This document shows positions 19,113-28,334 of a stretch of DNA of 64,000 bases, piece by piece. The notes under the pieces were generated by a model. The model did no database searches. It saw nothing but the letters and a program-made list of their open reading frames with translations, and was not told where the DNA came from. The position numbers and the translations under genes are program-made. This DNA comes from Salegentibacter flavus. Lineage in GTDB: Bacteria > Bacteroidota > Bacteroidia > Flavobacteriales > Flavobacteriaceae. How positions within the stretch are numbered: the first letter of the stretch is position 1; every line of letters starts with the position of its first letter. The stretch is from the NCBI RefSeq assembly GCF_900115145.1, contig NZ_FOVL01000002.1, positions 186,001 through 250,000 on the forward strand, given 5' to 3'.

Positions 19113-19733
19113 ATGGCTGAACTAATTAGAATTTACGAAGAGAATCCCAGTCCCAAACTTATTAATAAAGTGGTTGAGAGCCTGAAAAAAGGTGGTCTTG
19201 TAATCTATCCAACCGATACCGTTTATGGTATGGGGTGTGATATCACCAATACTTCTGCTCTGGAAAAAATCGCGCAGATCAAAGGTGTTAAGCTGGAAAA
19301 AGCAAACTTCTCTTTTATTTGTGAAGATTTAAGTAATCTCTCAGACTATGTGAAACAAATAGATACGGCAACCTTTAAGATTCTTAAAAGAACGCTTCCG
19401 GGGCCATATACCTATATTCTTCCGGGGAATAACAACCTGCCGAATGTCTTCAAAAAGAAGGAGACGGTAGGGATTAGAGTTCCAGACAACAATATTTGCA
19501 GGGCACTGGTTTCAGCTTTGGGAAATCCCATAGTTTCAACTTCCATAAGAGATGATGATGAAGTGCTGGAATACACTACCGATCCCGAGCTAATCAAGGA
19601 GAAATGGGATAACCTGGTAGATATTGTAATTGATGGCGGTTATGGAGATAATATTCCTTCGACCGTTATAGATCTTACAACGCCAGAACCTGAAGTTATA
19701 AGGGAAGGAAAAGGTAGCATCGAAATTATGTAA
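19113..19733 (+). CDS. tsaC: L-threonylcarbamoyladenylate synthase (TsaC/YrdC/Sua5 family)
   Basis: 206 residues. It should make threonylcarbamoyl-AMP from threonine, bicarbonate and ATP, the first step toward t6A at position 37 of ANN-decoding tRNAs. The YrdC fold is recognised from KKGGLVIYPTDTVYGMGCD near residues 24-42, the FSFICEDL strand, the PGPYTYILPG segment and the S-T-S motif in GNPIVSTSIR (about 138-147). The end VIREGKGSIE is typical. No Sua5 C-terminal domain is present, so it is the short TsaC-like form. The gene is monocistronic, closed by a strong bidirectional hairpin. Confidence 0.88.
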   Translation: MAELIRIYEENPSPKLINKVVESLKKGGLVIYPTDTVYGMGCDITNTSALEKIAQIKGVKLEKANFSFICEDLSNLSDYVKQIDTATFKILKRTLPGPYTYILPGNNNLPNVFKKKETVGIRVPDNNICRALVSALGNPIVSTSIRDDDEVLEYTTDPELIKEKWDNLVDIVIDGGYGDNIPSTVIDLTTPEPEVIREGKGSIEIM

Positions 19734-19750
19734 CCTCTTAGGATTGCTAT

Positions 19751-19789
19751 AAAAAGAGAGACCCCGCTTTAAACGGGGTCTCTCTTTTT
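19751..19789. terminator. Bidirectional terminator between tsaC and the OmpA-family gene
   Basis: A perfect 16-bp inverted repeat (19751-19766 with 19774-19789) with a GC-rich centre and A/T flanks lies between two convergent genes. Confidence 0.9.
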
Positions 19790-19812
19790 ATGAAAAATTT
19801 ATATTGCTATAA

Positions 19813-20646
19813 TTATTCGGCTGCTTTCATTCCTTCTTCGATCATTCCGTAGAATTGGTCAAGTTTTGGAAGTACTACGATACGGGTTCTGCGGTTTTTT
19901 GAACGTCCTTCAGCAGTTTCGTTAGATGCTACAGGAATGTAGTAACTTCTCCCTGCGGCAGTCATTCTTGCTGGCTCTACACCAAATTCATCCTGAAGAA
20001 TACGCACTACAGAAGTTGCACGTTTTACAGAAAGATCCCAGTTATCCTCGAACATAGAAGTTTTAATTGGCTTGTCATCGGTATGACCTTCAACCATAAA
20101 TTCTATTTCCGGACGGTTCTTTACAACAGTAGCAACTTTTCCAAGTACTTCTTTAGCACGTGAAGTTACATTGTAACGTCCGCTATCGAATAACAATTTA
20201 TCTGAAATAGATACATAAACCACACCTTTTTCAACATTGATCTCGATGTCTTCGTCGCTCATATTTCCAAGGGCTCCTTTTAAGCTTGTAACAAGAGCAA
20301 GAGTAACAGAATCTTTTTTGTTGATGGCGTCACGCATTCTGGTTATTGCCAGATCCTTTTCTTTTATGCTCTCTAAAGAACGCTCAAGGTTTTCAGCTTC
20401 TTTTTTAGAAAGGGTTGCCAGATCCCCAACATTGTTTAGTAGGGCGGCATTGGTATTGTTTAGGGTAGTGATTCGACTGTTAAGACTTTCTTTCTCGTCT
20501 AAACAAGAATTTAATTTAATTGTGGCCGTGTTTAACTGGTCCTGGGTTTCTTTTTGCTTGGCTTCCAATTCTGAATATTTCTTCTGTGAAACGCAGGAAG
20601 AAAGTAAAACAGCAACAGTAGCCGATAAAAGCATGATTCGTTTCAT
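19813..20646 (-). CDS. OmpA/MotB-domain outer-membrane lipoprotein
   Basis: 277 residues from the ATG complementary to 20644-20646; the longer frame would bury the signal peptide. The N-terminus is a lipoprotein signal with lipobox LLSSC. A coiled-coil region (about 20-115, with SELEAKQKETQDQLNTA) precedes the C-terminal OmpA-like peptidoglycan-binding domain. That domain is identified by VEGHTDDKPI, NWDLSVKRA and the terminal NRRTRIVVLPK. The coiled coil should span the periplasm so that the protein tethers the outer membrane to peptidoglycan. A typical flavobacterial housekeeping envelope protein. Confidence 0.9.
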   Translation of the reverse strand: MKRIMLLSATVAVLLSSCVSQKKYSELEAKQKETQDQLNTATIKLNSCLDEKESLNSRITTLNNTNAALLNNVGDLATLSKKEAENLERSLESIKEKDLAITRMRDAINKKDSVTLALVTSLKGALGNMSDEDIEINVEKGVVYVSISDKLLFDSGRYNVTSRAKEVLGKVATVVKNRPEIEFMVEGHTDDKPIKTSMFEDNWDLSVKRATSVVRILQDEFGVEPARMTAAGRSYYIPVASNETAEGRSKNRRTRIVVLPKLDQFYGMIEEGMKAAE

Positions 20647-20740
20647 AACTTGTGAATTATTATTAATGTTAGATGTCCCAAAAGTATCAAAAAAATACAA
20701 AGGGGAAAAGAAGCTTTAACATTAGTTTTTAAATGTTTTG

Positions 20741-21775
20741 CTATAAATCAGAGAATTTTCGCTTACCGCCTATAAAATATGAGATGACAATAGATTTTTG
20801 ACTGTAATAATCTTTCTTTTTTGGTAGATTTTTACGTTTTTCCAAAAGTATAGTGATGTGCCTGTAAAAGCTGAGATGCGCCTGTAAAATAGCGTAGAAA
20901 TGAGCAAATTTACCAGCTGCAATAAATTTTATTCCTGCAAGGGCATCAAGAATCATCCTGAAGAAGATAAGAAAGAAGGCTGCGGCTCCTGGCGCATTTT
21001 TCAACAGGGAAAATAAACTATTTCTGAAATTAAAAAAGGTCTTCCGTGGATTCATAGTGTTAAGGGTGGCTCCTCCCAGGTGATAAACCCTGGACCCACC
21101 TGTATATTTAATTTTGTATCCCAGGTTCTGCAGACGCCAGCAAAGGTCGATTTCTTCCTGGTGTGCAAAATAACTTTCATCAAGTCCGCCGGCCTCATAA
21201 AAAGCCGAATTTCTAATGGCAAGACAGGCCCCGCTTGCCCAAGAAATATAAGTATCGTCATTATATTGGCCGTGATCTTCTTCTAAACTGTCAAAAATTC
21301 GGCCCCGACAATAAGGATAGCCCAGCATATCTATAAAACCTCCTGCTGCTCCCGCGTATTCAAAATAATTTTTGTTTCTGTAATCCAGTAATTTGGGTTG
21401 TATCGCAGCAGTAACTGCTTCTTTGTGAAATATATCGAGGATTGGTTCTAACCAGTTTTCAGTAACTTCAACATCAGAGTTCAGTAGGATAAAAATATCT
21501 TCTGATAGATGCTTCAGTGCATCGTTGTATCCTTTGGCGTAACCACCATTCTCTTTATTCTGAATTATCTTTACTGATGGGAACTCTTTATTTACAATAG
21601 AAACCGAATCATCGGTAGAAGCATTGTCTGCCACATATATATTGGCGCTTTGAGAATGTTGGAGGACCGAGGGTAAAAAATCCAGGAGAAGGTCTCTGCC
21701 ATTCCAGTTCAAGATAACTACGGCTATGCTTAGAGGTACCTCTTTATTTTTTTTGGTTTTCATTTCTTGTTCCAT
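20741..21775 (-). CDS. Glycosyltransferase family 2 (rhamnosyltransferase-like)
   Basis: 344 residues. The GT-A fold begins with SIAVVILNWNGRDLLLDFLPS, followed by VADNASTDDS. The DxD-equivalent is in the LLNSDVEV segment (about residues 96-103), and a QEEIDLCWRL stretch holds the acidic catalytic region. A hydrophobic C-terminal part (APGAAAFFLIFFRMIL) suggests membrane association. It probably transfers a sugar in surface polysaccharide or glycolipid synthesis. Start: ATG at 21775 is preceded by AAAGGA, but an ATG at 21763 makes a 4-nt ATGA overlap with the upstream gene, so either start is possible. Confidence 0.83.
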   Translation of the reverse strand: MEQEMKTKKNKEVPLSIAVVILNWNGRDLLLDFLPSVLQHSQSANIYVADNASTDDSVSIVNKEFPSVKIIQNKENGGYAKGYNDALKHLSEDIFILLNSDVEVTENWLEPILDIFHKEAVTAAIQPKLLDYRNKNYFEYAGAAGGFIDMLGYPYCRGRIFDSLEEDHGQYNDDTYISWASGACLAIRNSAFYEAGGLDESYFAHQEEIDLCWRLQNLGYKIKYTGGSRVYHLGGATLNTMNPRKTFFNFRNSLFSLLKNAPGAAAFFLIFFRMILDALAGIKFIAAGKFAHFYAILQAHLSFYRHITILLEKRKNLPKKKDYYSQKSIVISYFIGGKRKFSDL

Positions 21776-22209
21776 TCTGGAAGTTCCTTTAAAAAATTGT
21801 AGGTTTCCTGCTTATAATCCATCTGGCAGTAATAATGATCGAGCCCATTGCTAAGCATTAAATATTCAGCGTTAAGGCTTAAGTTATACCTGGCAATCTG
21901 GTCGAAGGTTTCCTGGGATATTTTCACTCCTGGGGCTTTGCATTCTACAATAAGAAAGATACTGCCATCAGAATTATAAACTATCAGGTCATATCTTTTT
22001 ACGAGTTTCCCCAGTTTTAACTGTTTTTCCGCATTTATAAGACTTTTTGGATATTTTTTGTCTTCGATTAAAAACCGAACACAATGCTGTCTTACCCATT
22101 CTTCGGGAGTTAAAACCACGAATTTTTTCCGCAGTTCATCAAAAACGGCTATTTTATTTTCGTTATTTTTGAACCGAAACCGATACCGGGGAAAATTGAG
22201 GTCAAGCAT
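21760..22209 (-). CDS. HsdR_N-like (PD-(D/E)XK type) stand-alone protein
   Basis: 149 residues, matching the type I restriction enzyme R-protein N-terminal domain (HSDR_N_2) seen as a free-standing protein in many Bacteroidota. The nuclease-type core is visible: KRYDLIVYN (Asp), then FLIVECKAPG (E-x-K, residues about 106-115) and a downstream helix with SQETFDQIARYN. These residues fit a PD-(D/E)XK active site. No HsdM, HsdS or helicase is nearby, so it is not a restriction system in this context. It overlaps the GT2 gene and is divergent from holA, a conserved-looking arrangement. Function unknown, possibly DNA repair. Confidence 0.75.
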   Translation of the reverse strand: MLDLNFPRYRFRFKNNENKIAVFDELRKKFVVLTPEEWVRQHCVRFLIEDKKYPKSLINAEKQLKLGKLVKRYDLIVYNSDGSIFLIVECKAPGVKISQETFDQIARYNLSLNAEYLMLSNGLDHYYCQMDYKQETYNFLKELPEWNKK

Positions 22210-22295
22210 AAGCCCAAAAATAGCAAAGTCGGAAGATTAATTTGTACCAGGCTAACAATTATATTCCAAAACTACCAGCGGAACTAAATCTTTAC

Positions 22296-23300
22296 ATGGA
22301 AGAAGCAAAACAAATCGTCAACAGCATCAGGCAGGGAAACATCAGTCCTATTTATTTTCTGATGGGAGAGGAACCATATTATATAGATAGGATCTCTGAT
22401 TTTATCGCTGAAAATATTCTCGCAGAGGAAGAAAGAGGCTTTAACCAGATCGTGATGTACGGCCGGGATACTACAATAGATGAAATTACCAGCAATGCCC
22501 GCCGCTACCCAATGATGGCAGAACGCCAGGTGATTATTGTAAAAGAAGCCCAGGACCTTTCCAGAAGCATTGAAAGTTTAAGCGCTTACTCCGATAATCC
22601 GCAGCCTACCACGGTGTTGGTGATGTGCTATAAATACAAGAAGATAGATAAAAGGAAGAAATTATATAAATCGATTAAGCAATCAGGAGTAATCTTTGAA
22701 AGCAAGCGCCTGTATGATAACCAGGTTGGCCCCTGGATTCAGAAAACCTTAAAATCGAGGGGTTATAGTATTTCTCCAAAAGCGGCCCAGATGCTGGTAG
22801 AATTTCTGGGAACCGATCTTGGTAAGATCGATAACGAACTGGAGAAGCTTCAACTTATCACCCCTAAGGACACCCAGATAACTCCAGAGCTTATTGAGGA
22901 AAATATAGGTATTAGCAAGGATTTTAATAACTTCGAGCTGCGCAAAGCTATTGGAGAGCGGGATGTGCTAAAAGTACATCGCATTATCAATTATTTCACG
23001 CAAAATCCAAAAGACAACCCTTTGGTGATGACTATCTCCTTGTTGTTTGCCTATTTTTCGCAGGTGTTACAATATCACGGGTTGGCAGATAAATCCAAGA
23101 GCAATGTGGCAAAACAACTAAAGGTTAACCCATATTTTGTAAGTGATTATGTTGTGGCGGCAAGAAATTATCCAATGAAAAAAGTTAGCCGGGCGATTGA
23201 CCTCTTATATCAAACCGATGCAAAGAGCAAGGGAATTGGGGCAGCCAATGTTTCCCAGGGAGACCTTTTAAAAGAATTATTGGTAAAAATAATGAATTAA
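22296..23300 (+). CDS. holA: DNA polymerase III subunit delta
   Basis: 334 residues from the ATG at 22296; an upstream in-frame TTG at 22242 is less likely. HolA is the clamp-loader wrench that opens the beta sliding clamp. The N-terminus (QGNISPIYFLMGEEPYYIDRI) is the diagnostic delta start. Domain III continues with LEKLQLITPKDTQITPELIEENIG, ending in the collar domain with FAYFSQVLQYHGLA. The beta-clamp-contacting hydrophobic region lies in the first domain (about 60-80). Its TAA overlaps the ATG of menA by one base (TAATG), suggesting coupled translation of replication and quinone genes by chance of packing. Confidence 0.9.
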   Translation: MEEAKQIVNSIRQGNISPIYFLMGEEPYYIDRISDFIAENILAEEERGFNQIVMYGRDTTIDEITSNARRYPMMAERQVIIVKEAQDLSRSIESLSAYSDNPQPTTVLVMCYKYKKIDKRKKLYKSIKQSGVIFESKRLYDNQVGPWIQKTLKSRGYSISPKAAQMLVEFLGTDLGKIDNELEKLQLITPKDTQITPELIEENIGISKDFNNFELRKAIGERDVLKVHRIINYFTQNPKDNPLVMTISLLFAYFSQVLQYHGLADKSKSNVAKQLKVNPYFVSDYVVAARNYPMKKVSRAIDLLYQTDAKSKGIGAANVSQGDLLKELLVKIMN

Positions 23301-24202
23301 TGAAGAAATTAAACTCCTGGATAAGTGCTGCCCGCTTAAGAACCCTCCCGCTTTCGGTTTCCGGAATTATTGTGGGTACCACCATCGCCGTGCAACACGG
23401 GTATTTTAATATAGCTATTTTCAGTCTGGCCCTGGGAACTACTTTAGGCCTTCAGGTGCTTTCCAATTTTGCTAATGATTATGGGGATGGGGTAAAAGGA
23501 ACCGATAACGAAGACCGTGTGGGGCCACAACGCGCCCTACAAAGTGGGTTGATTACCAGAGCAGAAATGAAACAGGGAATCATCATAACTGCGATAGGTA
23601 CTTTGTTGCTGGCTATTTTACTTATCTACGCTGCCTTTGGGAAAGAAAATCTTCTTTTCGCACTCATGTTTTTTCTTCTGGGAATCGCCGCAATCGCTGC
23701 AGCTATAAAATATACTGTTGGAGAATCGGCTTATGGGTATCGCGGTTTGGGAGATGTGTTTGTATTTCTATTCTTTGGATTAGTGGCGGTTTATGGCTCA
23801 TATTTTCTATATGCACACGAGTTTAAATGGGAAGTTTTACTTCCTGCCTGTACAATAGGCCTGTTAAGCATGGGCGTGCTGAATCTCAATAATATGCGTG
23901 ACCGTAATTCTGATGAGAAAGCAGGCAAAAATACCCTGGCCGTGATCCTTGGTGAAAAAAAAGCTAAGAATTATCACTATGTCCTGATTCTGGCTGCAAT
24001 TTTTTGTCTGGTTGTTTATACGGTCCTTAGTTTAGACGGTGCAAGTGACTTTCTTTATTTACCCGCGCTGGTACCTCTGGTGCTTCATTTAAAAAGGGTC
24101 GTGGAAAATGAAAACCCCATGTTGCTGGATCCCGAATTAAAGATCCTGGCACTTTCAACATTTGCTATAGCAATCCTCTTTGGGATTGGGCAGATTATCT
24201 GA
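23300..24202 (+). CDS. menA: 1,4-dihydroxy-2-naphthoate polyprenyltransferase
   Basis: 300 residues, a UbiA-superfamily integral membrane prenyltransferase with about eight to nine helices. It attaches the isoprenoid tail to DHNA, making demethylmenaquinone. The Asp-rich prenyl-PP motif appears as NDYGDGVKGTDNED (about 53-66). The second motif is NNMRDRNSDEKAGK (about 197-210). The N-terminus (WISAARLRTLPLSVSGI) is characteristic of MenA. It is followed on the same strand by menC and menE. Menaquinone is the standard respiratory quinone of Flavobacteriia. Confidence 0.93.
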   Translation: MKKLNSWISAARLRTLPLSVSGIIVGTTIAVQHGYFNIAIFSLALGTTLGLQVLSNFANDYGDGVKGTDNEDRVGPQRALQSGLITRAEMKQGIIITAIGTLLLAILLIYAAFGKENLLFALMFFLLGIAAIAAAIKYTVGESAYGYRGLGDVFVFLFFGLVAVYGSYFLYAHEFKWEVLLPACTIGLLSMGVLNLNNMRDRNSDEKAGKNTLAVILGEKKAKNYHYVLILAAIFCLVVYTVLSLDGASDFLYLPALVPLVLHLKRVVENENPMLLDPELKILALSTFAIAILFGIGQII

Positions 24203-24321
24203 GTTTTTAACAAAATTATATAAAGCGAGGACCATAAAGAAAATGCCTAATCCTTAAATTTACAGGTGAGGCTATTCAGCTGTTTTTAGTGTTATTATTA
24301 TTCAACCAAAAATTTATTAAG

Positions 24322-25002
24322 ATGAAAATCAGTTTTTACGGACAAAGTTGCCTGAGATTGAAGATAGGAGAGACCCACGTTTTGATAGATCCATTTATAA
24401 CAGGAAATCAACTTGCAAAAGACAAGATCGATATCGAAGAGCTTAAGGCAGATTATATATTGCTCACTCACGCGCACCAGGATCATACGTTGGATGCCGA
24501 GGCTATTGCCAAAAGAACAGGGGCTGTAATTGTAAGCAATTTTGAAATTGCCAATCATTACGAAGCAAAAGGCATTGAAGTGCACCCTATGAACCACGGA
24601 GGAAGCTGGGATTTTGATTTTGGAACGGTAAAGTATGTGAACGCCATTCATAGCAGCTCATTTCCTGACGGCTCCTACGGTGGACAACCTGGAGGTTTTG
24701 TAATAGAAGGAGAGCATAAAAATATTTATATTGCCGGTGATACGGCCTTAACGATGGATATGAAGCTCATCCCGATGCAAACCAAGTTGGATCTGGCTAT
24801 ATTGCCCATCGGTGATAATTTTACGATGGGAATTGATGATGCCATTATTGCCAGTGATTTTGTGAAATGCGATAAAATACTAGGTTGTCATTACGATACC
24901 TTTGGTTACATTGAAATTGATCACGAAGAAGCTAAACGTAAATTTTATGAAAAAGGGAAAGACCTGATGCTTCTTGAAATTGGAGAAAACATAGAATTAT
25001 AA
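24322..25002 (+). CDS. UPF0173-type metal-dependent hydrolase (metallo-beta-lactamase fold)
   Basis: 226 residues from the ATG at 24322, which gives the family start (MKISFYGQSCLRL). The metal motif is HAHQDH (HxHxDH) at about 54-59. Further ligands fit the GDTALT segment (Asp) and GCHYDTFGY (His) near the C-terminus. The YADGSYGGQPGGF-like middle is conserved in UPF0173 proteins. The substrate is not known. It sits between menA and menC, a neighbourhood that may only reflect cotranscription. Confidence 0.85.
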   Translation: MKISFYGQSCLRLKIGETHVLIDPFITGNQLAKDKIDIEELKADYILLTHAHQDHTLDAEAIAKRTGAVIVSNFEIANHYEAKGIEVHPMNHGGSWDFDFGTVKYVNAIHSSSFPDGSYGGQPGGFVIEGEHKNIYIAGDTALTMDMKLIPMQTKLDLAILPIGDNFTMGIDDAIIASDFVKCDKILGCHYDTFGYIEIDHEEAKRKFYEKGKDLMLLEIGENIEL

Positions 25003-25020
25003 ATAAAAACACACCTGTAG

Positions 25021-26055
25021 ATGCAGGCAAATTACAAGAAGTATATTTTAAAGTTTAAACGCCCCAGCGGAACTTCCCGGGGCGTTCTTACTACCAAAGA
25101 AACCTGGTTTCTACAAATCACCGACGGGAAGAGAACGGGAATTGGAGAATGTGGTATCCTTAGGAGTCTGAGCATAGACGATCGCCCGGATTATGAGGAT
25201 AAACTAAAATGGGTATGTGCCAATATTCACACCGGCCCTGAATTTTTGTGGGAGGAATTAAAGGAATTCCCAAGCATTCAGTTTGGGGTAGAAATGGCTT
25301 TTAGATCGTTAAATTCTGAAAATAAATTTGAACTTTTTCCTTCGGAATTCACCCGGGGTGAGGCTGCCATTCCTATCAATGGCTTGATCTGGATGGGAGA
25401 AAGAGATTATATGAAGCAGCAGATCTCTGAAAAAATAGAAGCCGGCTTTGATTGTATTAAGATGAAGATAGGTGCTATCGATTTTGAAACAGAACTCGAG
25501 CTTTTGAAATACATCCGAAAAGAGTTTTCTCCCGAAGAAATTGAATTACGTGTTGATGCCAACGGGGCTTTTTCTGCTGAAGGCGCTTTGGAAAAACTAC
25601 AGCGGCTTAGTGATTTTCAATTACACAGTATTGAGCAACCTGTAAGGCAGGGGCAATGGGAGGAAATGGCAGAATTATGTGCCAAAACTCCCCTTCCAAT
25701 AGCTTTGGATGAAGAACTTATTGGGATTTTCGATAGCGAGGAAAAAGAAAAGATGTTGAATAAAATACAACCTCAGTACCTTATATTTAAACCCAGTTTA
25801 ATTGGTGGTTTTAAAGGCACTCAGGATTGGATCGATCTCGCTGAAAAACAGAAAACCGGTTGGTGGATAACCAGCGCCCTGGAAAGTAATATAGGCCTGA
25901 ATGCCATTGCACAGTGGACCTATACAAAAAATACAAAAATACCACAGGGACTTGGAACGGGAAGCCTTTACACCAATAATTTTGAGAGTCCACTGGAAGT
26001 AAAACACGGTCAAATTCAATATAATCCCGCGAAGAAATGGGATTTTAATCTTTAA
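25021..26055 (+). CDS. menC: o-Succinylbenzoate synthase (enolase superfamily)
   Basis: 344 residues. It dehydrates SHCHC to o-succinylbenzoate in menaquinone synthesis. The superfamily residues are visible: the catalytic Lys in CIKMKIG (about 139-145), metal ligands Asp in RVDANGAF, Glu in SIEQPVRQ and Asp/Glu in ALDEELIG, and the second Lys in IFKPSLIGG. The length matches the Bacteroidota MenC type rather than the E. coli type. The neighbour menE uses its product, which supports OSB synthase over a generic dipeptide epimerase. Gap to the previous gene is 18 nt. Confidence 0.88.
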   Translation: MQANYKKYILKFKRPSGTSRGVLTTKETWFLQITDGKRTGIGECGILRSLSIDDRPDYEDKLKWVCANIHTGPEFLWEELKEFPSIQFGVEMAFRSLNSENKFELFPSEFTRGEAAIPINGLIWMGERDYMKQQISEKIEAGFDCIKMKIGAIDFETELELLKYIRKEFSPEEIELRVDANGAFSAEGALEKLQRLSDFQLHSIEQPVRQGQWEEMAELCAKTPLPIALDEELIGIFDSEEKEKMLNKIQPQYLIFKPSLIGGFKGTQDWIDLAEKQKTGWWITSALESNIGLNAIAQWTYTKNTKIPQGLGTGSLYTNNFESPLEVKHGQIQYNPAKKWDFNL

Positions 26056-26058
26056 CAA

Positions 26059-27000
26059 ATGTATATAGCTGAAGCTTTTAAATATCGTCATGAATTTTGG
26101 CGATATATTTTGGGAACACTTTTAGTGATCGCGGGGGTAATCATTGGGCAAATCCCTCTTGCTGTGGTGATTTTTCTTTCCGGAGGGATGGAAGTAATGG
26201 GAATGGAAGAGTCCCAGATAATGCAGGTACTCGAACCAAACCTCAATCTATTTCTAATGCTGCTAACTTTTGCTGTTGGGCTGGTAGCAGTTATTCTGGC
26301 TGCAAAATATCTTCACGGGCAAAGCTTAAGGTCTCTTACTACAAGTAGAAAAAAAATAGACTGGGGCAGAGTTTTCTTCGCTTTTGGACTTGTGGCTGTT
26401 CTTACCGTATTATTAAGTCTGGTAGACTATTATGCTAATCCGGAAGATTACGTGGTGAACTTTAAACCGGTTCCTTTCCTAATTCTCACCCTGATAGCGA
26501 TAGTGATGATTCCGTTACAAACCAGTTTTGAGGAATATTTTTTCCGGGGCTACTTAATGCAGGGAATAGGTGTTTTTTCCGGTAATAGATGGCTTCCGCT
26601 CATAATTACCTCGGTTGTTTTTGGTGGACTTCATTTTTTTAATCCGGAGGTAACCCAGATGGGGAATATCATTATGACCTATTATATTGGTACCGGCTTT
26701 ATGTTGGGGATTATGACTTTAATGGATGACGGTCTGGAATTAGCCCTTGGTTTTCACGCAGCCAATAACCTGGTGGCGGTACTACTGGTCACTGCTGAAT
26801 GGACAGCTTTCCAGAGCCATTCAATTTTAAAGGATATTTCTGAACCTACAGCAGGATGGGACGTACTTGTGCCAATATTCATAATATATCCTGCACTTTT
26901 ATATATTATGGCCAGAAAATATGGCTGGAAAGACTGGAAACATAAACTTTTTGGAAAAGTGGAAAAGCCGGAAACCTTAAAACTTTCAGAAGAGGCTTAA
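26059..27000 (+). CDS. CPBP family intramembrane glutamic protease (CAAX-protease-like)
   Basis: 313 residues with about seven hydrophobic helices. The CPBP/ABI signature motifs are present: FEEYFFRGYLMQG (the E-E-x-x-x-R motif, about 156-168), FGGLHFFN (second motif His, about 194-201) and GFHAANN (third motif His, about 231-237). Family members are intramembrane proteases such as Rce1 or bacteriocin-immunity proteins. The start is 3 nt after the menC stop, so it is in the same transcript. A link to menaquinone is not established; substrate unknown. Confidence 0.85.
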   Translation: MYIAEAFKYRHEFWRYILGTLLVIAGVIIGQIPLAVVIFLSGGMEVMGMEESQIMQVLEPNLNLFLMLLTFAVGLVAVILAAKYLHGQSLRSLTTSRKKIDWGRVFFAFGLVAVLTVLLSLVDYYANPEDYVVNFKPVPFLILTLIAIVMIPLQTSFEEYFFRGYLMQGIGVFSGNRWLPLIITSVVFGGLHFFNPEVTQMGNIIMTYYIGTGFMLGIMTLMDDGLELALGFHAANNLVAVLLVTAEWTAFQSHSILKDISEPTAGWDVLVPIFIIYPALLYIMARKYGWKDWKHKLFGKVEKPETLKLSEEA

Positions 27001-27061
27001 AATTTTCATAACTATTCGGTAACTTTAGGTAATTAGTAAATTTCCAATTTTGGTTCAACAA

Positions 27062-28159
27062 ATGGCAGATAAATATAAAGTCCCGGAAACGCATCCGGAT
27101 TTCAGGCTTAACAAGCGGTGTTTTTCTAATGCTGAACTTTATCAGGTTGCCTATAGTTTTATAAAAGAAGGGGAGCCTTTTGAAGAAAGAATTGGTAATT
27201 TTATTCTGGACTGGATCAAACCTGGACATACGATTGAAGTCCAAACCTCCGGCTCTACCGGGAAGCCTAAAAAGCTTAGGATCAAAAAGGAGCATATGAT
27301 TAATTCGGCTCTTGCTACTTCTAAATTTTTTGATCTCCCGGAAAAAACCACGGCCCTGATGTGCCTCCCTGCCGATTTTATTGCCGGAAAGATGATGCTG
27401 GTGCGGGCTATGGTTTTGGGTTGGCATCTTGATCTTGTACCGCCATCTTCCAATCCATTGGATCAGGTTTATAAACGTTACGATTTTTGCGCGATGACTC
27501 CTTTTCAACTGGATAATTCCATAGGTCGCCTGCATCTTATTCAGAAACTCATTGTTGGGGGAGGAGCCGTTTCTCCAAAGCTTCAGAAGATGGTTAAGGA
27601 CGTAGAGACGAAAGTTTATGAAACCTATGGGATGACCGAAACCGTTACCCATATAGCAGCGAAAAGATTAAATCCGAAGAATAAGAAAAAACAGGCTAAA
27701 CCATTTAAGGTCTTACCTAATATTCATATTTCTCAGGATGAAAGAGGTTGCCTGGTTATAAAAGCCCCAAAACTGGCAGATGAACCTATTGTTACCAATG
27801 ATGTGGTTGAAATTCTAACTTATAAAAGATTTATTTGGAAAGGGCGTATTGATAATATGATCAATTCCGGAGGAATAAAACTATTCCCTGAAGAGATTGA
27901 GCGAAAGCTGAGAAAGATTATCGATCAGAGACTGTTTGTAACCTCCATGCCCGATGAGGCTTTAGGGCAAAAACTGATACTGTTTGTAGAAAGCGATTTT
28001 TCTGAAGAGCTTTTGAGCGAGCTAAGGGAAAAAATAAAAAACTTAAAAAGCCTTGGAAAATACGAGGTTCCGAAAAAGATTTATCTCATTGAAAAGTTCG
28101 AAGAAACACCAAACGGTAAGATCCACCGGGAGAATACCGTAAAAAGCAAGGTGAATTAA
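27062..28159 (+). CDS. menE: o-Succinylbenzoate--CoA ligase
   Basis: 365 residues from the ATG at 27062; an in-frame TTG at 27050 adds four residues and is less likely. It is a short ANL-superfamily adenylating enzyme, the size of flavobacterial MenE. The P-loop is TSGSTGKPKK (about 61-70). The A5-like motif is YETYGMTETVTHIA (about 188-201). The hinge/A8 region is WKGRIDNMINSGGIKLFPEEIE. The catalytic Lys of motif A10 fits ETPNGKIHRE near the C-terminus. It activates OSB to OSB-CoA, the step after MenC. End of the core region; the accessory island begins after it. Confidence 0.88.
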   Translation: MADKYKVPETHPDFRLNKRCFSNAELYQVAYSFIKEGEPFEERIGNFILDWIKPGHTIEVQTSGSTGKPKKLRIKKEHMINSALATSKFFDLPEKTTALMCLPADFIAGKMMLVRAMVLGWHLDLVPPSSNPLDQVYKRYDFCAMTPFQLDNSIGRLHLIQKLIVGGGAVSPKLQKMVKDVETKVYETYGMTETVTHIAAKRLNPKNKKKQAKPFKVLPNIHISQDERGCLVIKAPKLADEPIVTNDVVEILTYKRFIWKGRIDNMINSGGIKLFPEEIERKLRKIIDQRLFVTSMPDEALGQKLILFVESDFSEELLSELREKIKNLKSLGKYEVPKKIYLIEKFEETPNGKIHRENTVKSKVN

Positions 28160-28334
28160 TTCCAAATATTTACAAACTATTTTTATTAATCGGGCTGCTG
28201 AGTGTTTAAACACCTTAGTTCACATTCTTCCTAAGCGGGAAGAGCAAGGCTTGTAAATGAGATCCTGAAAGATAAATTTGAAAATCTGCTACCTGGTTTG
28301 ATGTACAGAGCAAGGGTGGATATATGGGTGGTGA

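Noticed and set aside
21760-22209. Part of a type I restriction-modification system
   Set aside because: No HsdM, HsdS or helicase domain is present nearby; the protein is only 149 residues.
22242-22295. N-terminal extension of holA from TTG
   Set aside because: The ATG at 22296 gives the family-typical start and the extension adds no conserved residues.
26906-27652. A 248-codon open frame on the minus strand
   Set aside because: It is antisense to menE, which has full ANL motifs, and its own sequence has no recognisable domain or normal composition.
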